A DNA stretch of 64,000 nucleotides from Buxus sempervirens (taxonomy: Eukaryota; Streptophyta; Magnoliopsida; Buxales; Buxaceae). Positions within the stretch are counted from its first letter, which is position 1. Every line of letters begins with the position of its first letter. Location: assembly GCA_947561395.2 (NCBI GenBank), contig OX387193.1:682001-746000 (forward strand). Direction: 5' to 3'. The notes beneath the pieces were generated by a model. That model saw only the letters and a list, made by a program, of their open reading frames with translations, was not told the DNA's origin and searched no databases. Shown here piece after piece: positions 35,541-45,536 of the stretch. Made by a program: the position numbers and the translations under genes.

Positions 35541-36824
35541 TTGCTTTCACACTTTTGACAGTAGCTTTCTAAAAGCAAATCCAAACTGAGCCTAACTTCT
35601 AATCCACATGTTATGCATCTCCAATCAAACTGATAAAACTTCACAAATATCAATTTGATTGCAAAAGTCTGAAAATGGAAAAAGAGCTTAAAAAATCATG
35701 TAAAAGGGCTACGAACAAGCTCCAGAACATTAACATTGCTCATAAATGACAAAAACAATTGAAAATCTATGTATTGAAGGTACTCCGGCCATAAACAATA
35801 AAATTAAGAAAGAAGCAAACTACAGTTCCTTGACACATAAAAATATGTTTAACGAGAATCAACTCACTAAATAAACGTGACATAGCAACAAATCTAATCT
35901 TGATTTTGCAATTCAATAGTACCTTGGCGTAGTAGTCCTTCCAGACTCTGCGAGCGATCTGATGCCCTCCCAAATCGAAGGCCTTGAACTTGATTTTTCC
36001 AAAACTCAATTCTTCCGATGTCGGATACTGTGTTGGCTGATGCTGAACTAATCTCTGAAATCGATCGAACAAGACATCTTAGAAAAAAAAAACCAAAAAA
36101 AAAAAAAAAACTAAGAAATCTTCATAAATCATATTTTCCCTATGAAATCATTATTACAGTAAAAAATCCGTAATAAAATAGGAATAAAAGAGAACAAAAA
36201 GAAAAGGAACCTAATCTTTTAACATGTGAAGCAACGTTGTCTTTCCAGCATTATCAAGCCCTAGAAACAAGATCTTGGCCTCTTTCTGCCATAGACCCAG
36301 GGACGCTAGAACACCGTAGAACCAATCAAGAAGAAACATGATTTCCGACGATTATCAACCAATTCAAACAAAAAAACTCAAAATTTACCACAATCCACTT
36401 GAGAAAACAACCTGGCTGCTCGATCCAAGACCTCCAAGGTTCATTCTTCCCCTCAATCTATCGAAATAGCCCACAGATTTCGGCTACAGACAGAATCAGA
36501 GAGATCGAGCTACAAAGAAAAAGAAACGTTAAAAAGAGAAAGAGAATCTCTAAAAAACGAAGGAACGGAAAAAAGGAGAGGAAAAGGGGTCGCCTTCGTT
36601 GGAGAGAAATCGCCCACTACGTTTTTTTGGAAATGAATAGCGGAGGAGAGAAGCTCATTTCCCCCTTTTATTCAGGGTTAATTTGGGCATTGCAAATATG
36701 CCAAACGTGCAATGATCCCTTTCTGAAATTAAATCTCAAAAGTGGCATGTTTCTGAAATTACGCATCTTTATGGCATGTTTTTCGAATATTAGCTGTAAA
36801 GTAGCACTTTTCTAAAATTTTCCC
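35541..36824 (-). repeat. Right terminal inverted repeat of the Pack-MULE
   Basis: It pairs with 30256-31532. This arm keeps the better SAR1 copy. The innermost shared sequence reads GTGTGAAAGCAA on the minus strand, then the two arms diverge abruptly. Confidence 0.93.
35923..36339 (-). pseudogene. SAR1 GTPase 5' fragment, right arm (pseudogene, better preserved)
   Basis: Exon 1 is 36339-36211 and exon 2 is 36054-35923. The Gln codon missing in the left arm is intact here, and exon 2 reads in frame through [19 protein letters not shown] to WKDYYAK. The last codon of exon 1 is TAG where the family has Glu, as in the left arm, so that lesion predates the arm duplication or has been homogenised. 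The donor next to it is AG/GTTCC, so splicing is still possible. Downstream SAR1 exons are absent; the product would be a truncated peptide with P-loop only. Confidence 0.9.
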
Positions 36825-37176
36825 AAGAAAAAACTAAAAGAAATAATCGGTTCGGGAGAGAAAAAAGAGGCATCATTTCGTTTGTGAATTGTGAGAAATA
36901 CAATGATGGCACTGAAAATTCAAAATCAGTGACGAAGGCAGGGCAAGGGGGCCCATGATGGGTCCCACCTCCTCTGCAATCATAAACTCTACGAAGAAAG
37001 TTACAAGGAGTCGAACGTCAAACGTCTCGGTAGTACAAGTAACGATCGTGACATGTGCGGGTGCGCACTGTTCGCCCTTCCCCACATTCCGACCACATCA
37101 GATCAGCATCAACGTGGTTTTGGTCAGTTCTCGTTTCCCTTGAAAGGCCAAAAAGGCCAAAAAGAATCATTGACCA

Positions 37177-39172
37177 TCAACTGCCGTCGATCACGCTGAA
37201 TATTTCATGAACCGCTGCTGCAATCTCATCAGCCGATCCTAGCTTGCACTCGTCTTCTATCTGCCAACACCAAAATTCTCATCAACACAAATCAAACAAC
37301 CAGAAAAAGGAATTCTGTTGTGACCTTTCGTTTGGGATTACGGACAAGTTCAAACGAAAGAGCGGAAAAAAGGCTCAAATTTATGGTGCCTCTGTATTCT
37401 GTAACAAATCAAGGCTGTGTTCGCGGTTCATGACCAAAAAAAAAAGGCTGTGTTTGCGGTTGCCTAAATAAGACATTTTTAGTGCCTTCAATTGAAGAAC
37501 AATTCAGTTATGATATTTTTAATCAACTCCAAACACAAGTAGATGGTGAGTACCTTGAGATTGAAAGAGTAAAGAACAGAGTTGTGCAACGACGTAATAT
37601 TAAGGTGCAAGATGGTAAGTCTCAGATCTTCCAATGCGGCAATGGCTTTGGGTAGCTGTCCGGGCCTTCTTGGTGATAGGATTTTCAGATTTACATGGGC
37701 TTGGATCACCATGACTTCGACGTCTGCAACGGCCCACCTCTTCTCATCAGCTGTTAATTCATCGCCTCTCTGCCTCGCCATTTTGTCTTCATCATCGACA
37801 GCAGCCAAGTATTTCATATCGGAATGCGTTGTCGTCGTCGTTAAGGAGGACGAGTAAGTGGTGTATTGAGGCGACGTAAAGAAACCATTGAACGGAGGAA
37901 TTAAGCTGGACAATGAGTCGGGGTGGTTGCTTTCTTCTTCAGAATTACGCATTTTCTTCTGAACCTGCAGGGATTGTAAAAGCTGCTCTAATTCCTTGAC
38001 AAAGTCGATTGCACCTCCTATGACGGATGCCTGATCACCCTTCATTCATCCACAAAATCGTGAAACACGTAAGATACAAATCAGCTAAAAGGGGGAAAAT
38101 TTTGACAAGTTCAAATACCGCTTTGGATGATTTGGGGTACCTTTTGAATGAAGGAGCATGGCATCAGGGAACGGAGCGCATGGAGATGGTCGTTCATTTG
38201 GCGTCTCCGGTTGCGTTCAACGGCAATGTGGGTCATACGCTGGCTCTCTACTTCCTCTTTATTCTTGCTTGGCCTTGTTCGCTTCCTCTTTCTTCTCTCT
38301 CGCGTAACTGGAGGAGCAACGGGCTTGACAAACTGTGGGGGTTTAGCCCCACTTTGTTTCTGAATCGAAGCGGAGGTACAACCCGAATTTCTATCTCTGC
38401 AATGGGCATCTGGTGAATTGGGTTCAGCATTGCAATCGGAGCTCGCCACCTCTACACAACACGAAGAATGTGTGTACCGGTTGTCCTTAGTTTCAGATCT
38501 AACCGGCGAATATGCTTCCGATACATCATGGGTAATGCAGCTTTCAAGCTCCAGTGCCTGAATTCTTGAGTCCATCTCGGTCAAATAGTCCTTTTCCCAT
38601 GATTTCCTCTGGTGCTGCAATCTCAACAAGAACTGGTGCGGGAAGCTTGATGGGGATTCCGCGCCTCGTAACATCTGAAGGAACGGCATTTTTTCTTCTA
38701 AGCTTCGCATTGAAAGGTGTGGGGGTTCTTCTTGAAATCGATATATCTCTGTGTTCAAAAGAGACCCGTAACCATAATCCAAAGCGTGGCCTCCTTGCTC
38801 AAAAACCTCCACATTCAGATTCTCTCCCAGGAACTGCCGGAAAGTAAAAATAAAAGAAAACACCAACAAATAACTTCGTATGAGAAAAAGAGCATGGAAC
38901 CTAGAATGCAAATAAGTAGGGAGGAAAGTGACTCACACTGATTGGACGGATTTTCAGTCCTAACAGAAGGATGCGAACAAGAATGGAATGTTAAGAAGAA
39001 GAGCAGGTAATTATTTGGAGCAAAATATAACATTGCATTGAATGCGAGCATTGTAACAAGTTAAATGCAGTTGCATTCGTGGGATAGGCGTGGAGAAAAA
39101 GTAAATAAAAAGGGGAAGGGAAAGAATCGAGAAACATACATAGGGATTAATGGGGCCTTGGAACCTCTCCAT
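37177..39172 (-). CDS. bHLH transcription factor, subgroup Ia (bHLH57/67/70-like)
   Basis: Nuclear E-box-binding factor of the group that includes FAMA, SPEECHLESS, MUTE and bHLH57/67/70. Four exons on the minus strand: 39172-39140, 38833-38141, 38039-37554 and 37260-37177, all GT-AG and all phase 0, giving 431 residues. The N-terminus [11 protein letters not shown] and the block [18 protein letters not shown] are typical of the bHLH57/67/70 branch. The bHLH domain spans about 203-265, with the basic motif [14 protein letters not shown] (H-E-R contacts) and helix 2 [21 protein letters not shown] across the exon 2/3 junction. The C-terminus (about 345-431) is an ACT-like dimerisation domain ([36 protein letters not shown]). 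An in-frame TTG lies upstream, but the ATG at 39172 fits the family. The 3' end lies 344 bp from the MULE. Confidence 0.93.
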
Positions 39173-39289
39173 TACAGCAGCAGAGGCAGTTGTCAAGGTG
39201 GCGTGTCGAATAATAGCAGTTTAGCTCTCATCCATCGCCCACTCAGCTCTCTCCGGAATCAGAACTCCCCCAAAATGACTTAAAAATTA

Positions 39290-42200
39290 ATAAATGCGAT
39301 AGCGAAGAATCGGAGCCAGACCCAGAAACAAGCACTTACATTCCTTTGTTCCTAATGTTAGAAGTGCCTCCACGGAGGAAACATATTAAATGTTTTCAAG
39401 AATCGGAGAGGGCGGGTTCTGGGGGGGAGATGAAGATGGTTGAGTGAAGAACTTGTGGGTGAGGAACGAAGGGTGGGAAATACCCAATAAATTGAATGAG
39501 AATTGAGAAGATATGAAGCATATTTTGAGATACCGAGCGAGAGAGAGGACAGAACGGGTAAGGAAAGGTAGGGTTGTCTGGTTTACAAGGTCCCCTGCAT
39601 TATTGGCGTGGCAGATTTGTCCAGCAGCGAGGTCAGAGTTGAGGTCAGAGTTGTGGGGACTCTTCTCCGAGCGTACACTAACAAAGGAAGGCCTTGGAAA
39701 GTCCTGCCTTGGACTGTGTCATCGCTTCAAGTGCGTTTTTTTTTCCTTCTTTCTCATTTCCCCGTATATATGATGCAACTCATGTATCTAATACATTTAT
39801 AAATCTTCCTATACTTGTTCTAAAGTGTATATATAGAGGTTAGATTGACTCTAGTCTTAATTAGCCAAGAGAAAATCTTTGTGCGCTAGCGTTTAATCCA
39901 TGGGTAAATTAAACACCATGCTTTTAGTCTAATCCATCTAGGCTTTTCTGAGAGATGTGACTATTCCAGTCTCCAAACTGCAAGAACTGTAACAATCTCG
40001 AAGCTTGACAAACCAAATACGACATCCTTCACCATCAAAACAAGGCCATTGAAATGCAAGCTTTTACCTGATTCATGAGCGTAGTTGCTGTCGTTATGGG
40101 GCGAGTATTGTATTTAACTATTTCACATGACCTAAGCTTATTCTCTCTACATCCTGGGGAGTCATCGGCCCGCTATTTCAATGAATCCAGCAGCTCTGTA
40201 ATTTGAGATAGTGACCACTCATGTCCACACACCCACATGAAAACACATACATCCTACACGTTGAGAGAGCCGTGCAGTGTGCCACATACAATGCTCAAAG
40301 AGGAGAGACAAACATGAACTAAGGACACAAATGTACCTTCAATCCACGCTCCCACATGAAGAGAAACCAGAGCCAATTACGTATCTTATCCTTCTAACTT
40401 TGCTCAATCCACAATACCACGTGAAGAGAAAACACAACCAGTCAAATATCTTATCCTTTTAAACTCTTGCCTGCTAGACTCTTCATCTTATGAACACCTT
40501 TAATCACAGAGTTAAGGATGTTGTAATCTTGCTGCCGACTTTAAGCTGCTGGCAGCTCATTTTTAGTATGTAATGCAACTTCTCCGTATTGAGTGAATTA
40601 GATACAAACCATCTGCAGCCAACCTGTACCGACTGAACCAGCCAGCAACCATATACAGTTCTTATGAACTTGCACCAGCAACAGCACAACAGTAGCAATA
40701 AATTCTCTAAACATCAACTGAGTCGAAAACAGAATGATTTCTCCCATCTTCATGCCATAATCCCTGATCGAGAATACAAGAGATTATCACCTTGTGCTGA
40801 AGATATACAGTTCTGAAAAACCATAGCTATTATGCACATGAACACCGCACAGAAATGTGTGCATAAACAAAGGAGAACCTAACACATATTTCGGATTACA
40901 TGCTTGAAAACTTGATCAAACTGAAAACTGGATATGCAGCCAAATTATGATTTGTTAAAGAAGCTTATGCCAGTATTATCTTCTAAACCAATTCAATCAA
41001 AATGAACCATCACATGGACCATACCTGTATTATCTTCTAGAACCTACTTTAGTTTGTTACTGTATTCCTACGAATGTTCTTCAGGTATTGTGTATAAATT
41101 GATGTATTGGCTGCACACAAATCAAGGAAGAATTAAGAAGCTTTTCTCCGCAACTAAGTCTATCATGATTTGACTGGAAGGCAATTTACGTATTGCAGAA
41201 AGAATGAACAAATAAAAAGGTACTCTGTCCCTACGATTATTGGGGTAATGTCATAGACTATAGATGTGATCCATCATCTCATCTAGCAACATTTCTTCAT
41301 ATGCTTGTGTCTTGTTTTTTAAATACATAACCAACAGGGATTTTATCTCTAGTGATGGCCCATCCATGAGGCTAATTAGTAACCATATCAATCATCTATT
41401 TGTGGGTCCATTCATAAATTTCTCTGTGTGCTCTCTATCAGCACTCCCAGAATGTTTCAAAGTATCCTGATTCAAGACATCTTTTTTGGTGCTAAATTAT
41501 GTTTACATTAATGATAGTATTGTAAATGTACTGTAAATATACACACTCAAAAAACAAAACAAAAAAAATTTGCTTCCACCATTTGTGATCAGTTATTGTT
41601 TTGTGTTCAACTTAGGAGGTATTCTTAAGCAAATACTTGGCATGATTCGCCCAGAGAAGACAATTGTGCAGATCACTGCATGTGTGTAGTAAAACTTCTA
41701 TCCTGCCCACCATTTCCATGATGATGTCCAAACAAAAGAACCATGATGACATTAGCCACTGAATTGAAACATCAAGCATTAGAAAAGCCAGGAAATCACC
41801 TGTGTAATCAACTCCTCTTTCTACCCATAGCTTCATAAATAATAATTCACTCTCAGATCCACACGAGCTGGTTTGAAACCAGATTGCAAAAGACCTAAAC
41901 TCAAAAGAATCCTAAAGATTTTTGTGGAGTCAGTTTCCTACAGTGACGTCCACAGTGAGAACAAACAGATGGCCGAATCAGCAAATTCAGGAAATGGATT
42001 AACTGCATCAATAAAGGACTCAAGATTGCAAGATCATTTGCCTTAATTCCATGAGTCACTCTATACTAACAAATACAAGACAGTGAAACCGCAATCGCAA
42101 CCTTCCATACCATATCCATCATTCTTCAGCATCCCTGGAATGTTCTCGGAATCAGAGGGTCCACAAGCCCCCTTCCACAAATTTTGCTCCCTCCTAGGCT

Positions 42201-44110
42201 TGCAACTCCTATAGGCACACATCTGGTTACTTTTTTGTACTCTGCCCATGTTCAGAATTTTATAACTCCACCTGAAAAATGTAAAAAAGCAAACGATGTT
42301 TAACTAGTATGAATTCTGACAAACAAATTGGATAACATATAACAGTTTTCAGCCACCGATCAATTTGCAAGAGATTACACCATCTTCACCTTTTGGTTAC
42401 TTAAAATTACATCACCACTGGTGCAATGGTTGTTCTGTTCCATATTTTGGTATTACTTAAATAAGCTCAAAATATAACATAGTTATGGGATTTGTATCAT
42501 TGCCTTTTTGACGATTCCTGTAATTTATGTAGTTGAAATCAAATTTCAGTCACTGTGCTTGACCATCATTAAGGAAATAGATATATATTTTTTAATCGTT
42601 GATGTTAACAGAATCATCATTCTGTTCATCTGGAATGAATGAAAAATAGAGCTCTACCATGCATCATCTACCAAAATGGTACATCTCCATTGAATGCTAA
42701 GTAACAAAAAGAGCACTAACATTTGGAGGCATGGAAATAGAGACTAAAAATAAGACATCTTCATTTCACGGAAACACAAATGATCACCAATTAGAGGACC
42801 TTCTGTAATATATCAAAATAGAGCGATTTCAAGAACCTAAGAAAAAGACAATTGTTTCTATTCGTAGGGTTTGGAGAATAAACGTTAATACTGTACAAAT
42901 TGAAGGCTGGTAGTGGTAGTAAGATGCAATACAATTACCGTAGCTCACATACAGTCGTATCAAGCATTTAATTTAAAAAGCTAATTGACAATAGTGTAAG
43001 CATACAAGATGGAGAAGAAGGCCCGAGCCGGACAGAAGATATGAGAGGAAGCATATCTGAACGAAAATATAGTCACTGACAGACAGCTGATTGTGGTACA
43101 AGATTGGTGGTGTGATTGATAATGGCATAGCGTTGATCATAAAATGAGAAGTTCCTGGCAAATTAAATGAGTCAGGTGTTCAGTCTGTACAAACTACCAA
43201 GACCAAGACCATGTCATGTATATTACTCTGGTTCTAATCACATTCGGCTGTTTATTGACAATTTAATCAACAAAGACTCACGCATGCCTTACAACAAAAA
43301 GAAGGAAGAGGGAAAACAATATGAAGAAACGGCAACATTAAGGAGTAAAAATGACAAAATAACATCTTCAGCTCCAGTCACTGGACAACGGAAATGAAAT
43401 GATAACTGAAAGCCAAAACTGAACAATCACGCGACCAAGCAAAACATATCAGGACATACACAGGAGAAGAATTCAGAAAACAGAATCGAGTTTGCCAAAA
43501 TGTTAGCGACAGAAACATGAAACAAAGACTTCGTGTTTTCAAGAAAATCATTTCGTACCGTTCTGAATTCTCTTCGCCCTCCCCTGTTCATTCCCACCGA
43601 GAGAGAGCGGCTGTGTTACTCCACCACCTGACCTAGGCCAGAAAGACCGCCACGCTGAGGATCCTCCGGAAGTCCTACCATCTGGACTCTGGACTGAGGA
43701 CCCGGTGTTCACAAATAACGCCTGGACCTTCCAGCTATATGTCCATTTCAGGCGGAATTCAGACGGCCCAACCTGGAATCCAAAGTCAGATGCCGCCCAA
43801 ACTTATTTTGTCAATACATATATACATGTTCCACAGGAATTAGATGTTGGTTTCAAGGGCTAATCCAAACCAAAACTGTACATGTATCTATGTTTGGTTT
43901 GGCTTTCGGGTTGGAGGGATTGGTTCTAAATTCGGTTCAGTTTAGGCTGACAGACACAAACTTTGATTTGGTTTAGGGTTGATGTCAACCCAAACCAAAC
44001 ATAAGATGCCTAAACCGGTTCCAAGGCAGATATTTCTTTGATGCGAGGTTCTTCTCAACCATTTTGCACTAAGCAGAAACTAGTCTGCAGGAGATATTAG
44101 CCCAAGTCCT
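39290..44110. other. Intergenic region, no gene supported
   Basis: The first few hundred bases form the upstream region of the bHLH gene. The remainder has only short frames; a Cys-containing 62-residue frame on the minus strand at 42061-42249 is unrecognised and unsupported. Around 43860-44010 GGTTTGG and CCAAACC patches suggest a worn hAT MITE, but no target duplication was found. Confidence 0.45.
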
Positions 44111-44485
44111 GTAACTTAGTGGAGCAGAAATCAGTCTCCAGGAGTCTAGTGGAGGCTAGTTTGCGCCATGCGGACATTGTGAAGAGCACAATTTGAATGT
44201 TGCTTCTTCTCATTATCTACTGACGAATACAATTATACTGTGCTACTCTGAGGACTTGAGAACTGCCATCAAAGAATTAAAATCTTGATTCTTGAGTGGT
44301 TTGTTTGCTTTTCTCTTTTAATTTTTTTTTACAAATCTTGTGCATTTGTTTCGTCTCCAACTTCTAAGGTACGCATACGCAAAGAGCCTACTCGGCCGGA
44401 CCCAAGAGGAAGTTGAAATTTCAATTTTGAATGATGAGGATTGTCACAAATGTTGTCGAAAACAGATGATTCCCTTGGTCTTATG

Positions 44486-44984
44486 TGTTGAAAGCTCAAC
44501 AACACATAAAAGGAGGCGCCTCAACCTTAAAACATAGAGGCTTTAAGGTAAGGGAAGTCCTTTTCTTATACGATGGGTAAAATAATGATGAATTCCCAAT
44601 GTGGGATAAATTCCAACAGCCCCCTCTCACACTGGAGGCACAGCGTAGATATGGGTTAGGCTTTGATACTATGTTGAAAGCCCAACAACACATAAGAGGA
44701 GGGGCCTCAATCTTAAAACCTAAGCATTAAGATAAGAGAAACCCATCTCTTATGTAGTGGGTGAAATAATGGTGAATTCCCAATATGGGATAAATTCTAA
44801 CAACCTCCTCACGCTGGAAGCACAGCGTGTATATAGGTTAGGCTCTGATACCATATTGAAAGCCCAACAACACATAAGAGGAGGGGTCTTAACCTTAAAA
44901 CCTATGCATTAAAATAAAGGAAATCCATTTCTTATATGGTGGGTGAAATAATGTTGAATTCTCAATGTGAGACAAATTTCAACA
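44486..44984 (-). mobile_element. TRIM retrotransposon with three LTRs
   Basis: Three LTRs of 133, 131 and 131 bp (44486-44618, 44672-44802, 44854-44984) are separated by internal regions of only 53 and 51 bp. On the minus strand each LTR opens TGTT or TGTTG and most end CA. LTR3 is followed directly by TGGTATCAGAGCC, the primer-binding site for initiator methionine tRNA, and a purine-rich GAGGAGG or GAGAGGGGGC precedes the next LTR. The flanks are TTATG (44481-44485) and CCATG (44985-44989). The empty site in copy B has CTATG, so each flank has taken one substitution. There is no coding capacity. Confidence 0.9.
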
Positions 44985-45536
44985 CCATGAAAGGCCTCTT
45001 CACTGAATCGTCAGAAGGGAGTCAAGGGACCAGCAAAAGGGAAAAAACAATAGAGAGAGTGAGAGATATGAAATCAAACATAAATGGTCGAGCTACAAAG
45101 TTCGCAAGAGAAGAATGCATTTCAAAGCCTCAGACTATCCTACTTAGAATGGAATGGAACGCATTTCCTCTCTCGTGCTAAGAGTTGATGGTACCGTGAT
45201 ACTACCTGCACGGATTTGGGTTTTGGGCGTTCAACGGCGTTGTCCGTGTCCGGAGAAGAAAACATTTTGGGGAAATTAGTTTTTAGTGATATTTTTTAAC
45301 ATAATTTAGATACAGTCCACTAATTCTTAAAAATTACAAATTACTAATACTTTTTTAAATAATTAAGATTTATTGTGCTTTTACTGTTCATAATTCTACA
45401 TCAATAAAATCAAAATGACACTAAATCCTAAGTATTTAAAAAAGGATCACTAATTTTTAATTTTCAAGAATTAGCAGACCGAATCTAAATTATTTTAAAA
45501 CATATCACTAAAAACCAATTTTGCCAACACTTTTTT

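Larger units (their letters stand above)
30256..36824. mobile_element. Pack-MULE (Mutator-like element carrying host gene fragments)
   Basis: A 6569-bp element bounded by exact 9-bp duplications AAGAAAAAA (30247-30255 and 36825-36833). Both ends begin GGGAAAATTTTAGAAAAGTG reading inwards and continue as inverted repeats of about 1.28 kb. A 9-bp target duplication with long TIRs is the Mutator signature. No transposase is present. The arms carry the 5' part of a SAR1 gene, and the interior carries the 3' end of a mevalonate diphosphate decarboxylase gene and a 64-bp tandem array. Captured host gene pieces with introns retained and no transposase define a Pack-MULE. The target run is A-rich, so duplication length alone would be weaker evidence, but the arms end exactly at it on both sides. 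Confidence 0.9.

Noticed and set aside
36399..36815. 138-residue basic reading frame on the plus strand
   Set aside because: It lies wholly in the MULE right arm, antisense to the SAR1 leader. A mutated counterpart is in the left arm, and its Lys/Arg richness comes from the pyrimidine-rich leader read backwards.
39170..39196. Upstream TTG start adding eight residues to the bHLH protein
   Set aside because: Not an ATG; the family N-terminus [10 protein letters not shown] begins at 39172.
42061..42249. 62-residue Cys-containing frame on the minus strand
   Set aside because: It begins with a good ATG but has no family match, no signal peptide and no supporting context.
43850..44010. Possible hAT MITE with GGTTTGG and CCAAACC patches
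   Set aside because: No matching 8-bp flanks or terminal repeats could be found, so borders and class are unsupported.
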